Source: an uncultured Elusimicrobiales bacterium
Lineage (GTDB): Bacteria; Elusimicrobiota; Elusimicrobia; Elusimicrobiales; Elusimicrobiaceae
DNA length: 64,000 nucleotides
Reading direction: 5' to 3'
NCBI GenBank assembly: GCA_944327085.1
Contig: CALVGG010000001.1
Span: forward strand, 248,001 to 312,000
Of the stretch, positions 47,137-56,650 are shown piece by piece (position 1 is the stretch's first letter; each line of letters opens with the position of its first letter). The notes beneath the pieces were generated by a model that was given only the letters and a program-made list of their open reading frames with translations, was not told the DNA's origin and did no database searches. A program made the position numbers and the translations under genes.

Positions 47137-47482
47137 AATTTTAGGTTATTTACTGCTTTGCGCAGGGCTGTTTTTAATTTTCTTTGCGTGCGTGGGCATG
47201 TATAAAACATTTATTTTAAAAGCCCCCGTTACCCAAATTGTAAAAATGAGCAGTATTACCGCCCAAACCGCCCAAGGCCATCAAGTACAAATACCCATGG
47301 ACGGCGTAAACCAACTGGCAAATACCGCCCTTTTTGCCCTGTTAATGGTGTTTTTGGCCGGGGCCGGCGGGCGTGTGGCAGGGGCCGGTATTAATTTGCT
47401 TAAAGTGGAACGCATTTACGACGCTTTAAGCGAGCTGGACCTGCAGAAAAAAGAAGATTTGGAAACCTTAAAAAAAGTATGA
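47129..47482 (+). CDS. Small membrane protein
   Basis: 117 residues with two transmembrane helices (about 5-25 and 63-85), a short exported loop and a charged cytoplasmic tail (LSELDLQKKEDLETLKK). RBS AAGGAG. It is coupled on both sides by overlaps with the HAD hydrolase and the lipid kinase genes. No family is recognised; it might help anchor its neighbours at the membrane (speculative). Confidence 0.75.
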   Translation: MHKILGYLLLCAGLFLIFFACVGMYKTFILKAPVTQIVKMSSITAQTAQGHQVQIPMDGVNQLANTALFALLMVFLAGAGGRVAGAGINLLKVERIYDALSELDLQKKEDLETLKKV

Positions 47483-48360
47483 AAATATTATTTATTATTA
47501 ACCCCAAAAGCGGCAAAGGGCGCGACCCCCGCGAAACAATTGACTGCATACAGCTAAACTTTCCGGCCGCCTCCTGGGCGCTGACAGAAGCCCCCGGCCA
47601 CGCCACCCAGCTGGCTCAAAAAGCCGTGGAACAAGGCTACAACGCCGTGGTGGCCATCGGCGGGGACGGCACCATCAACGAAACCGCCCGCGCCCTGGTG
47701 CATACCCAAACCGCCTTAGGGGTGGTGCCAAACGGGTCTGGCAACGGCCTGGCGCGGGAAATGGGGATGCCTCTTTCTATTGAGGAATCCCTCCTTCGCC
47801 TGCAAACGGCTCACGCCGTTCGGTGTGACGCGGGCAAAGCCAACGGAGAAATTTTCTTAAATTTAGCCGGGGTTGGAATAGAAGCCCAAATTGCCTATGA
47901 CTTTATGCAATACGGCAAAAGCGGCAAACGCGGCATGTGGCCCTATTTTAAACTGGGCGCCAAAGACGTGCTGACTTACCGCCCCCAACCCTTGGAGCTG
48001 GAGCTGGACGGCAAAAAATCCACCGTCAGCCCCCTTTCCGTTGCGTTTGCCAATGGCACCCAATACGGAAGCAACTTTAAAATAGCCCCCCAAGCCAGCT
48101 TAACCGACGGCTGGCTGGAATGCGTACTAATTAAAGACGAAAGCAAATTAAAACTGCTTTGCGCCCTGCCCAGTTTTTTTGGGAACGACCCCTCCCATAA
48201 AGGCGTTACCCAAACCACGCAGGTAAAAAAAGCCGTACTGCGCAAAGCGGGTGAAATTATCTATCACCTGGATGGCGAACCCAAAACCACACAAGACCGG
48301 CTGGAAATTACCATAGAACCCGGCGCTTTAAATTTATTGCTGCCCGTTAAGGCTCATTAA
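47479..48360 (+). CDS. Diacylglycerol/lipid kinase family protein
   Basis: 293 residues of the DAGK catalytic fold (YegS/DgkB/BmrU group): FIINPKSGKGRDP, nucleotide-binding AIGGDGTINETA, PNGSGNGLAREMG and late DGEP segments. It would phosphorylate a membrane lipid such as diacylglycerol. The ATG overlaps the stop of the small membrane gene (ATGA). It probably returns diacylglycerol to phospholipid synthesis. Confidence 0.88.
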   Translation: MKILFIINPKSGKGRDPRETIDCIQLNFPAASWALTEAPGHATQLAQKAVEQGYNAVVAIGGDGTINETARALVHTQTALGVVPNGSGNGLAREMGMPLSIEESLLRLQTAHAVRCDAGKANGEIFLNLAGVGIEAQIAYDFMQYGKSGKRGMWPYFKLGAKDVLTYRPQPLELELDGKKSTVSPLSVAFANGTQYGSNFKIAPQASLTDGWLECVLIKDESKLKLLCALPSFFGNDPSHKGVTQTTQVKKAVLRKAGEIIYHLDGEPKTTQDRLEITIEPGALNLLLPVKAH

Positions 48361-48362
48361 TT

Positions 48363-48861
48363 ATGGGAAAAAGAAAAACAAAACGCCTCCCCTTTCGGCT
48401 CCGTTCCAATAGGCGGTTTTGGGCATCGCTTATTACGGCCGCTATTTTGCTCTTTTTACAACAGCATGGCCAACCCATTAACCAAAACCATCCCTTGCCG
48501 GGGGAAGAAACGTTAGAAGGAGCGGACATCGCTTCCGTATATGACGGAGATACTTTTAAAATTAATTTAAACGTTCGCTGGCGATATACTGTGAAAAAGT
48601 TCCCGTGCGCGCGGGGTGGACTACCCGGAAATGAAAGGAAAAGCCGCCAAAGAAAAACGTTTGGCCCGGCAGGCTAAAGCTTTTACCAAAGACTTTTTAT
48701 CCCAGCTGTCCATTACACTCACTCACTGCGGGTGGGACAAATATTTCCGACTGCTTTGTGATGTAAGTAACTCCCAAGGAGAGGATTTGGCCCAAGTACT
48801 TATCCAGCGCGGGCTGGGTTATGCGTACGACGGCGGGACAAAATCAGATGTGTTTAAGTAA
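48363..48861 (+). pseudogene. Frameshifted thermonuclease (SNase-like) gene
   Basis: The 5' part encodes a basic N-terminus, one hydrophobic helix and the SNase start VYDGDTFKINLN. The 3' part, in another frame, encodes VDYPEMKGKAAKEKR, LTHCGWDKYFRLLCDV and LIQRGLGYAYDGG, all typical of SNase. In between, the conserved CEKVPVRARGVDYPE block is spread over three frames (about 48586-48630), so at least two indels are needed, one of them in a GC repeat. It is a recent pseudogene unless the assembly is wrong. Confidence 0.8.
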
Positions 48862-48889
48862 TTTTATTTTGCAAGAAACTCACCTCTCT

Positions 48890-49039
48890 CTATAACAAAT
48901 ACATTCCAACAAAAGAAGCCTTGTTATTGCAGGCGGTAAGCGGAAGCGCTACCGCGGCCAATGTGCCAATAATTAACACTACTACCAAAAGTTCAATAAG
49001 CGTAAACCCACTTAATCGGCCCGCAGAAAGGTTTTTCAT
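48890..49039 (-). pseudogene. Truncated type IV pilin-like gene
   Basis: A good RBS (AGAGGTG) and a typical prepilin leader and helix (SGFTLIELLVVVLIIGTLAAVALP, residues 10-33) are followed by only 16 unrelated residues and a stop. The usual globular domain is missing. An internal deletion or frameshift is likely. It sits just downstream of the long cysteine-rich pilin gene on the same strand. Confidence 0.7.
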
Positions 49040-49118
49040 AAACACCTCTTTTTTTGATTTCATTTTGTTTCTAACAAAATTTATCAAAAAAAAGCAAGCC
49101 CTTTTTACATTAATACAT

Positions 49119-49147
49119 AAACCCCCCCGCTAGAAAGCGGGGGGGTT
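49119..49147 (-). terminator. Terminator of the cysteine-rich pilin gene
   Basis: ACCCCCCCGCT pairs with AGCGGGGGGGT around AGAA, with T-rich flank on the minus strand. Confidence 0.8.
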
Positions 49148-49178
49148 TACAAACAACTCACAACGGTATGTTTAGATA

Positions 49179-50753
49179 TTACTCAACAACCTGACACGTA
49201 TAGTTTTCTTTACAATAGGTGGTGCAACCTAAATTCGGGTCACATCCTCCACCAGTACCGGCAGACAGCTTCCAGCAAGATCTTCCCATTGTACTGCGGT
49301 TGCATGTAAAATCACTGCACCGAGTGCCGCCGCCGGGCAAATGGAAATCACAATCCGTTTGGCTAGACCATACCAAGCCCATTTTTTTGCAAACACCATT
49401 GCTGGAAACAAGTGTATCCGGGCAGTTGCAGAAGCAACTGCTGTCAGACCAGGTGCCTCCAGAATTTTGACACGCAGTCCGTTTAGAATCTGCATTATCA
49501 CAAGCAGGAGGAGTAAATGGAGTACAAGGCTCTGCCGCTATACACGAGCAAGAACAATCCATTGTACCGCCTGCACGGTTGCAGTCTTCTTCAGCATTAG
49601 CATCACACTTTCTGTTAGGACAAGAAGAAAGATCTACACAATCTTTTTGACACACACAATTATCATCTAAAATGCCACCTTGGGCTTGACATGCCTCTTC
49701 CGTTGCTCTTGAGCACACACACTCTCCATTTATAAATTCTTTTCCTTCTGGGCAGGGTTTTTGACACACACAGTTTTCATCCAAAGTTCCTCCCTGGGAA
49801 TGACACTCTTCATCTACCGCTCTAGGGCACACACACTCTCCATTCCACAATTCTTTACCGTCTGGACAAGCCGCCGGGCATTCTTTATCCCAGTTTCCCG
49901 CCGTCCACACATTGTTCACACAGGAATAAGCTTTCGTACGTACGGTCTTCCCGTCCGAACACGTTTCCGTTATGTCCGCCGGCTTGGCCGGACATTCGGG
50001 AAAGGCTCCCTGTACCCACTCATAATTCGTGGAAGCATCGCATTTATACGATGCTTTTACCGTTCCGCAGTCGCACTGCTTTATGGCATCTGCAGGCCGC
50101 GTCCCGCTGCATTCGGGGGCCGGCGCACATTCTTCCGCCGTTTTGGAGCAGGAACCTAAACTGTTTACCCATTTTCCCCCTACGCATTTCTGCGTGGTTT
50201 GCGTGCCGCACCCGTTGCAAGACTGGCTGCCTTGCACGGCCCCGTCAGAACATTCAGGCTCTTCCGGTTCCCCTGGTGTTGGTTCCGTCCCGGGCGGGGT
50301 TACTGCCCCTTCCACCCCCGCACAAACAGAAGCGGGAAAGCTTAACGTGGCGCAATCCGGGTAGTTTTTGTTTAATTTCTTACAACCCGCACCTGTGCAG
50401 CAATAGCTGCCGTCTTCGTAAGACAAAATTTTAAGCGTATAGTCCCCGCTGTTGCTCTTGGCCGAGATACCCTGAGACTGCAAACTATACGTGTAGTTTT
50501 TGGTATTGTTGGACGCAATCACATCAGACAAACTGTCAAAATTTGTCGTGTAATTTTGGTCTAAGGAGCAGCGTCTTTCCTGCTCCGTTCTAACCGCGGA
50601 CATCATCTCCTCCGCTTCTGTTACTTTGCGGTTTTCTATCACGCGGTTGAATTTGGGCAATGTAACGGCGGACAATACGCCTATTACAATTACCACAATT
50701 AACAGCTCTGTAAGCGTAAAAGCACGCTTACGCCGTATGCAACTGGTTTTCAC
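49179..50753 (-). CDS. Type IV pilin-like protein with a very long cysteine-rich tail
   Basis: 524 residues. I start at GTG 50753 because AAGGAGG lies directly before it. The class III prepilin signal (RRKRA-FTLTELLIVVIVIG) and N-terminal pilin domain (to about residue 110) are followed by about 400 residues with some 53 cysteines. These include EGF/TIL-like repeats of the form CPxGKE-xNGECVC-RA-EExC-QGG-LD-NCVCQ. It would be cut by prepilin peptidase and assembled at, or displayed from, the envelope, with the tail needing extensive disulfide formation. An adhesive or structural role is plausible but not shown. Confidence 0.85.
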   Translation of the reverse strand: MKTSCIRRKRAFTLTELLIVVIVIGVLSAVTLPKFNRVIENRKVTEAEEMMSAVRTEQERRCSLDQNYTTNFDSLSDVIASNNTKNYTYSLQSQGISAKSNSGDYTLKILSYEDGSYCCTGAGCKKLNKNYPDCATLSFPASVCAGVEGAVTPPGTEPTPGEPEEPECSDGAVQGSQSCNGCGTQTTQKCVGGKWVNSLGSCSKTAEECAPAPECSGTRPADAIKQCDCGTVKASYKCDASTNYEWVQGAFPECPAKPADITETCSDGKTVRTKAYSCVNNVWTAGNWDKECPAACPDGKELWNGECVCPRAVDEECHSQGGTLDENCVCQKPCPEGKEFINGECVCSRATEEACQAQGGILDDNCVCQKDCVDLSSCPNRKCDANAEEDCNRAGGTMDCSCSCIAAEPCTPFTPPACDNADSKRTACQNSGGTWSDSSCFCNCPDTLVSSNGVCKKMGLVWSSQTDCDFHLPGGGTRCSDFTCNRSTMGRSCWKLSAGTGGGCDPNLGCTTYCKENYTCQVVE

Positions 50754-50843
50754 GAGACCTCCTTGCACTACTTCGTATTATTTAAATATAACAACAAATC
50801 TTTATATAGTATAGCCGAAAAAGAGCAAAAAAACACTCTTTTT

Positions 50844-51401
50844 TTATGCTTCTAATCCATCCTGCGGGTAATGTAATTTATACCATTGCAGGGTAATAAT
50901 GGTCTTGGCGTCCGTAATTTTGCCGGTTTCTATCATGCGGTAAGCCGTTTTTAAAGGAAAACACTTTACGTTTAAAAATTCATCTTCATCGGGGCAGTCT
51001 TTCCCGCGGGTTAAACCGGTGGCCAAATACAAATGCTGTATTTCGTTGGAAAAAGCATTGCAGGGATGGAAAACGATGATCTGTTTTAAACTTTTGGCGG
51101 TTAGGCCTGTTTCCTGCTTTAATTCCGCCCGCGCGCAGGATAAAAAGGTTTGGGTTTTCTCCCTTTTTCCGGCGGGGATTTCCCAGGTGGGGGCCCCAAT
51201 GGGGTAGCGGTACTGCTGCACCAAATATACATGCCCGTCTTCCACCGGCAAAATACCGCTGGCGCCGTGATGATCCAAATACAAGCGGGAAGACGTACGC
51301 CCGTTTAACAGGCGCACCCCGTCTAACTTCACCGTCAGGACACCTTTATATAATGTTTTGCTGGAAATTTTTGTTTCTTTTAATTTACTATAATGTTTCA
51401 T
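50844..51401 (-). CDS. NUDIX hydrolase, ADP-ribose pyrophosphatase-like
   Basis: 185 residues resembling NudF-type ADP-sugar pyrophosphatases: LVQQYRYPIGAPTWEIPAGK and HPCNAFSNEIQHLYLATGL. The Nudix box (Gx5Ex7REUxEExGU) is degenerate, reading Gx5Q...AELKQETGL: two Glu are Gln and the Arg is Ala, while the key Glu pair members AE and QE remain. Activity may be altered. No RBS exists; TATTAT (51409-51414) ends seven bases before the ATG at 51401 (51410 is an alternative start). Confidence 0.8.
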   Translation of the reverse strand: MKHYSKLKETKISSKTLYKGVLTVKLDGVRLLNGRTSSRLYLDHHGASGILPVEDGHVYLVQQYRYPIGAPTWEIPAGKREKTQTFLSCARAELKQETGLTAKSLKQIIVFHPCNAFSNEIQHLYLATGLTRGKDCPDEDEFLNVKCFPLKTAYRMIETGKITDAKTIITLQWYKLHYPQDGLEA

Positions 51402-51496
51402 ATAGTTCATAATATAATATTTTGGCCCCGGCGGGGCCTTTGGCCCACACAAACTGTTTACCCACAGCGGCCCGTTTACCAAAAGGATTTTACACC

Positions 51497-54400
51497 ATGG
51501 CGGAATTTGTCCAACTGCACAACCACAGCGAATACTCTTTGTTGGACGGTATGCTTCGCATATCGGAAAACCACAAACCGTCCAAATTTTTAAAAGGACT
51601 GGCCGAACAGGGCATTAAAGCCATGGGGCTGACGGACCACGGCAACATGTACGGCGCCCTGGATTTTTATGACTCCGCCAACGCAGCCGGCATTAAACCC
51701 ATTGTAGGGTGCGAGTTTTACATTACCGAAGGAAAATATAACGAGAAAGACAAATCCCGCACCGGCCACCTGACCCTGCTTGCCAAAAACCACGAAGGGT
51801 ATTTAAACTTAATGAAGTTAAATTCCCTGGCATGGGTGGACGGCTTTTACTATCACCCGCGTATAGACAAAGAAATTTTGGCCGCACACGCAGGAGGGCT
51901 TATTTGTCTGTCCGGCTGTTTAAAAGGTTTTTTATCCCAATACACACGGGAAAAAACTTTTGAACAATGCTGCGCACTGGCCAAAGAGTATGAAGACATC
52001 TTTGGCAAAGGCAACTATTATATAGAACTTATGGACCACGGCATTAAAGAAGAAGTGGAATCCATCCCCGTTTTAAAAGACATTGCCAAACACACCGGCA
52101 TAGAACTGGTAGCCACGAACGACTGCCACTACGAAAAAAAGGAAGACTGGGAAGCGCACGACGTGCACGTTTGTATCGCTACGGGCAAAACCCTGGCGGA
52201 CCAGAGCCGTATGAAAATGTCGCACGAGCTGTATTTTAAATCGCCGGAAGAAATGTGTGCTTTGTTTTCCCACACACCGCAGGCGTGTTCCAACACCCTG
52301 GCCATTGCCGAAAAGTGTGACCTGCAGTTTCCCAAACACGGTTTTATTTTGCCTAATTTTGAAATTCCGCCCCAATACCCCAATTCGGCCGAGTATTTTA
52401 AAGACCTGTGCCGCAAAGGCTTAACCAAAAAAATGCACGGCAATGTGCCGGAAGCCTATTGGAAACAGCTGGAGTTTGAGTTTAACGTAATTATCACCAT
52501 GGGGTTTGACTGCTACTTCCTCATCGTGCAGGATTTTATTAACTGGGCCCGCGCGCACGATATTCCCATAGGCCCCGGGCGCGGTTCGGGTGCCGGTTCT
52601 CTGGTGGCTTACAGCCTGGACATTACCCGTGTGGACCCCATACAAAATAAACTGCTTTTTGAACGTTTCTTAAACCCGGACCGCGTAAGCATGCCCGATT
52701 TGGATATTGATATGTCCGACGCCGGGCGCGGACGCGTGATTGATTACGTACGCAACAAATACGGGCATGACCGGGTATCCCAAATCATCACCTTTGGTAC
52801 CATGAAGGCCAAGCTGGCGTTAAAAGACGTAGCCCGCGCCATGGGCGTGCCGGTGGCCGAGGCCAACCGCATTGCCAAGATGATCCCCAACGACCCTAAA
52901 ATGACGTTGGAAAAAGCCCTGGAAGTAAACGAACTTAAAAACGAAATTGACAAAAACCCCCAAAGCAAACGCCTCTTTGAAATGGCCCAAAAGCTGGAAG
53001 GCCTCAAACGCCACACGGGTATACACGCGGCCGGGGTGCTGATTACGAAGGACGCCGTGTCCGAATATGTGCCGCTGGCCCGCGGTGCCAAGGATGCCAT
53101 AACCACCCAATTTGAAGGGGAGCCGTGCTCCAACCTGGGGCTTTTAAAGATGGACTTTTTGGGCCTGCGCACTTTAACCGTTATTGATAATGCCGAAAAA
53201 CTCATCCGCAAGCGCCACGATCCCCATTTTAATATTAACGACATTCCGTTAGATGATAAAAAGACGTATGACCTGCTTTCCTCCTGCAAAACGCTGGGTA
53301 TATTCCAGCTGGAAAGCGGCGGCATGAGAGACTTAATCAAAAAACTCCAGCCCTCTAAATTTAGCGACGTTTCCGCCCTGGTGGCCCTGTACCGCCCGGG
53401 GCCGATGGAATCCGGCATGATGGATATGTTTGTGCGGCGCAAAAACGGGCAGGAAAAAATTAAATACGAAACCCCGCTTTTGGAATCCGTCCTGCAAGAC
53501 ACTTATGGCTGTATGGTGTACCAGGAACAGATTATGGAAATATCCAAAAAGCTGGGCGGGTTCACCCCCGGTGAAGCCGATACCCTGCGCAAAGCCATGG
53601 GTAAAAAGAAGCTGGAAGTGATGGAAAAATTCGGCGTGAAATTTGTGGAAGGCTGCAAACAGCACAATATCCCGGAAAAAACCGCCCAGCATATTTACGA
53701 GCAGATGAAAGCCTTTGCCGGATACGGCTTTAACAAATCCCACTCATACGCCTATGCATTGGTGTCTTACCAAACGGCATATTTAAAAGCCAATTACCCC
53801 ATTGAATTTATGTGCGCTGCGCTGACCAACGAAATCGGCCACAATGCCATCGGCGCGGACGACAAAGAAAACAAAATTGTTACCTATTTGGAAGAAGCCC
53901 GCAGTATGGGTTTTGAAATTTTGCCGCCGGACGTAAACGCCTCCCAGCCGGAATTTTCCGTAGAGGAGAAAGACGGCAAAGAATACATCCGCTTTGCGTT
54001 GGAAGCCATTAAAAACGCGGGGGAAGAAGGTTGTATTTCCATTGTAAAAGAACGCGAAAAAGACGGCCCTTATAAATCCTTAACCGATTTATGCAACCGG
54101 GTAGACATTTTCCAAGCCAACAAAAAAACCATTGAAAGCTTAATCAAAGCCGGCGCTATGGACAGCCTAATGCCCGACAAAGACCCCAAAGAAGCCCGCG
54201 CCGCCCTGCTGGCCAGCATGGAAGACGCCGTGGACATTGCCCATATGGTTGCCAAAGAAAAACAAAACCATACCGCCAGTTTGTTTGGGGACGATTTATC
54301 CACCGTCATGAGCGTAAAGAAAACGGAAGAAAAGAAAAACATCCGCCCGCTTACCCAAAGCGAATTGTTAAATTATGAAAAGGAAGTGCTGGGTTTGTAT

Positions 54401-54988
54401 TTCAGCGGGCACCCCATGGCCAAATATCAGCCGCATTTAAAACAGCTGCACTGCACACCCATTATTAATATTTTGGAAGGCAAAGCCACCGGGCATTTAA
54501 ACGTACTGGGGATTATTACCCTATTTAAAAAACGCCAAAACAAACAAAAGAAAGAATGGGCCCAGTTTGTGATAGAAGACTGCACCGGCTCCCTGCCCGT
54601 AAACGCTTTTGCCAGGGCTTATGAAACCATGTCCCACAAATTGGGGCCAAACACCATTTTGAACTTTACGGGCGATATACGCGTGGATGACGAAAGCGCC
54701 CGCTGCGAGCTGAACTTGCAATCCGTCAGCAGCGTAACGGATTTGCTGGGCACGGCCGCCAAGGAATTTACCATTGAGCTTCCCGCCAAATACACCAAAG
54801 ACCAACTGCAAAAATTAAATTCTTATCTGGACATGACCAAAGGCGTTACCCAGGTGTTTTTGGAAGTCCCCTCCAAAGAGGACCCGCACAAAATGCTGCG
54901 CGTGCGCACGCACAAGCGCATTTTCCTACACCGGGCCTTGTTGGAATTTATAGAAAACACCTTGGGAACCAGCTGGTCCTTTCAATAA
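51497..54988 (+). CDS. dnaE: DNA polymerase III subunit alpha
   Basis: Replicative polymerase, 1163 residues, DnaE type. The PHP domain is at the N-terminus (LHNHSEYSLLDGM), the polymerase core has GPGRGSGAGSLVAY and catalytic PDLDIDMSD, then the HhH region (FAGYGFNKSHSYAYALVSYQTAYLK) and an OB-fold near residues 1010-1090. The ATG at 51497 follows AAAGGA; an upstream in-frame extension is not conserved-looking. A strong GC hairpin (GGCCCC/GGGGCC, about 51424-51438) lies in the upstream region. Confidence 0.97.
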   Translation: MAEFVQLHNHSEYSLLDGMLRISENHKPSKFLKGLAEQGIKAMGLTDHGNMYGALDFYDSANAAGIKPIVGCEFYITEGKYNEKDKSRTGHLTLLAKNHEGYLNLMKLNSLAWVDGFYYHPRIDKEILAAHAGGLICLSGCLKGFLSQYTREKTFEQCCALAKEYEDIFGKGNYYIELMDHGIKEEVESIPVLKDIAKHTGIELVATNDCHYEKKEDWEAHDVHVCIATGKTLADQSRMKMSHELYFKSPEEMCALFSHTPQACSNTLAIAEKCDLQFPKHGFILPNFEIPPQYPNSAEYFKDLCRKGLTKKMHGNVPEAYWKQLEFEFNVIITMGFDCYFLIVQDFINWARAHDIPIGPGRGSGAGSLVAYSLDITRVDPIQNKLLFERFLNPDRVSMPDLDIDMSDAGRGRVIDYVRNKYGHDRVSQIITFGTMKAKLALKDVARAMGVPVAEANRIAKMIPNDPKMTLEKALEVNELKNEIDKNPQSKRLFEMAQKLEGLKRHTGIHAAGVLITKDAVSEYVPLARGAKDAITTQFEGEPCSNLGLLKMDFLGLRTLTVIDNAEKLIRKRHDPHFNINDIPLDDKKTYDLLSSCKTLGIFQLESGGMRDLIKKLQPSKFSDVSALVALYRPGPMESGMMDMFVRRKNGQEKIKYETPLLESVLQDTYGCMVYQEQIMEISKKLGGFTPGEADTLRKAMGKKKLEVMEKFGVKFVEGCKQHNIPEKTAQHIYEQMKAFAGYGFNKSHSYAYALVSYQTAYLKANYPIEFMCAALTNEIGHNAIGADDKENKIVTYLEEARSMGFEILPPDVNASQPEFSVEEKDGKEYIRFALEAIKNAGEEGCISIVKEREKDGPYKSLTDLCNRVDIFQANKKTIESLIKAGAMDSLMPDKDPKEARAALLASMEDAVDIAHMVAKEKQNHTASLFGDDLSTVMSVKKTEEKKNIRPLTQSELLNYEKEVLGLYFSGHPMAKYQPHLKQLHCTPIINILEGKATGHLNVLGIITLFKKRQNKQKKEWAQFVIEDCTGSLPVNAFARAYETMSHKLGPNTILNFTGDIRVDDESARCELNLQSVSSVTDLLGTAAKEFTIELPAKYTKDQLQKLNSYLDMTKGVTQVFLEVPSKEDPHKMLRVRTHKRIFLHRALLEFIENTLGTSWSFQ

Positions 54989-55036
54989 AACCCGCCGCCG
55001 GGCGAAATATCGGCCGGGGCCCCATAGTATTTATCA

Positions 55037-55070
55037 AACACCCCCTTTGCTTTACGCAAAAGGGGTGTTG
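55037..55070 (+). terminator. Terminator of dnaE
   Basis: AACACCCCCTTTGC (55037-55050) pairs with GCAAAAGGGGTGTT (55056-55069), then a T-rich stretch. Confidence 0.85.
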
Positions 55071-55114
55071 TTATTAAAAACGAAAATAGCCTCAAACATA
55101 CGGCTATTGGCGGT

Positions 55115-55660
55115 TTATTGCGGTTCTGCCGCCTGTTTGGGAGCGGCCGAACGATAATCCGCCAAGGCCCGGTTTAACAAATCACACACGGCGTTAATAT
55201 CCGCCACCAGCGTGCTGTTAATATTTAATACTTTTACGCCGTTATTATGCCGCTGCCACAACTCCACCGCGGCGCCCATGCCGGCGTTATTCGTATTCAC
55301 CATTTTTTTGCCATGCCCCAGGGCCACAATACACGTTAAATGCCGCGAGCGCCAAACAACAAATTTTTCCACTTCCGCATAAGATACGGTTTCATAACGG
55401 TTTTTGATGGGGAGGAAACTTTCCGCCCGGTCCGCGTGTATCCACACAAGCGGCTTGTGCAAAAACCGCAGTGCCAAAAACCATCCCCCGGCCACCAACC
55501 CCGCCACGCCCATTGCCAGGCAGAGCCACGCCAGCCACCTGTGCCCAAGCTCCGGCCGCGTAAAAACCACTAACCACAAACCCAAAAACAGCAACGAGCC
55601 TAATAAAATAAACAAACATTTAAAAATGCCGGGGTAAACGGCTATGGGATATTGTTTCAT
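55115..55660 (-). CDS. Membrane protein with a PH-like cytoplasmic domain
   Basis: 181 residues. Two adjacent transmembrane helices (about 13-35 and 43-66) are followed by a compact alpha/beta region (about 75-160) that resembles the PH-like domains of small bacterial membrane proteins. The tail is Ala/Pro/Gln-rich. RBS AGAGGT. It is the downstream gene of a two-gene unit with the ankyrin lipoprotein. No specific function is assigned. Confidence 0.75.
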   Translation of the reverse strand: MKQYPIAVYPGIFKCLFILLGSLLFLGLWLVVFTRPELGHRWLAWLCLAMGVAGLVAGGWFLALRFLHKPLVWIHADRAESFLPIKNRYETVSYAEVEKFVVWRSRHLTCIVALGHGKKMVNTNNAGMGAAVELWQRHNNGVKVLNINSTLVADINAVCDLLNRALADYRSAAPKQAAEPQ

Positions 55661-55683
55661 ATATAAAGCAACCTCTACTGGGT

Positions 55684-56409
55684 TTATTTTCTTGCGCCGG
55701 CTTTTTGCAAGGTGCTGATAATATTTTTATAGCCTTTTTGGCTGGCCAACTCTAAAGCGGTAATCCCGTCCGGCGTAGTTAAATTGGGGTCTGCCCCGGC
55801 GGCAAGCAAAGTTTTCACAATATTCAAATAACCTTCCTGGCTGGCTATCATCAGCGGGGTAACGCCGTCTTTACGTGCCAAATTGGGTTTGGCCCCGGCC
55901 TGCAGCAATGTTTTAACAATATTTAAATACCCGTTTTGGCTGGCTATAAACAAAGCGGTTGTGCCATTGGCCCCCTGCACATTTGGTTTAGCCCCGGCCG
56001 GAAGCAAAACCTGCACCACATTTAAATAACCTTCCTGGCTGGCCATAAACAAGGGCGTTACCCCATCCTTACGGGAAAGATTCGGGTCCGCCCCGGCGTG
56101 CAGCAGAAACTGCACAATATCCGCCGCCCCGTTAAAACTGGCCGCCACCAGGGCGCTGTCCCCCTCCGGGGTTAAAGTGTTGGGGTTTATGCCGCCCTGC
56201 AACAAAAACATAACCTGTTCTGCCTCTTTATTACGCACGGCATTCATTAAGAGCAAGGTATTTCTTTGTGTATTTTGTGTATTTGTCTTTGCAACCGGCT
56301 GTACGGCCGTTTGCACCAATGGCTCAGTGGCTTGCGCAGGCTGCGGCTCCGTTTTATAAGAACAGCCGGCCAACAGCAGTAAACTTAAAATATAGCCCAA
56401 TAAATGCAT
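55684..56409 (-). CDS. Ankyrin-repeat lipoprotein
   Basis: 241 residues. Lipoprotein signal with lipobox LLAGC (Cys at about residue 16), a Thr/Gln/Ala-rich linker, then at least five 33-35-residue ankyrin repeats (pattern DGxTPLxxASQxGYLNIVxxLLxAGAxPN). The central repeats are very similar at DNA level too, suggesting recent internal duplication. It would be a periplasmic or outer-membrane protein-binding lipoprotein. RBS AGAGGAAG. Confidence 0.9.
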   Translation of the reverse strand: MHLLGYILSLLLLAGCSYKTEPQPAQATEPLVQTAVQPVAKTNTQNTQRNTLLLMNAVRNKEAEQVMFLLQGGINPNTLTPEGDSALVAASFNGAADIVQFLLHAGADPNLSRKDGVTPLFMASQEGYLNVVQVLLPAGAKPNVQGANGTTALFIASQNGYLNIVKTLLQAGAKPNLARKDGVTPLMIASQEGYLNIVKTLLAAGADPNLTTPDGITALELASQKGYKNIISTLQKAGARK

Positions 56410-56650
56410 ATTTAGTTTCTTCCTCTAATTGTGTGCTACTTTATATTACAAATTTTGAATGGAGAACCAAAGACTTCTTGGTAAACCCCATATATGGCTT
56501 TGCACACACAGCCGCTTGCCCGCCGCTTATTTGGATATGAATATATTTATATACATATATATATTGCGTAAGCACGGCGGATTGCTTTCCCCGTATGTTG
56601 GGGAAAAGATAAACACTTATTTCCCGCACAAGCAAGAATTAAAAAGCAGT
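56410..56650. other. AT-rich intergenic stretch before tRNA-Val
   Basis: About 240 bases, with runs of TATA repeats near 56535-56565 and no convincing coding frame. It probably holds the promoter of the ankyrin gene on the minus strand. Confidence 0.5.
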
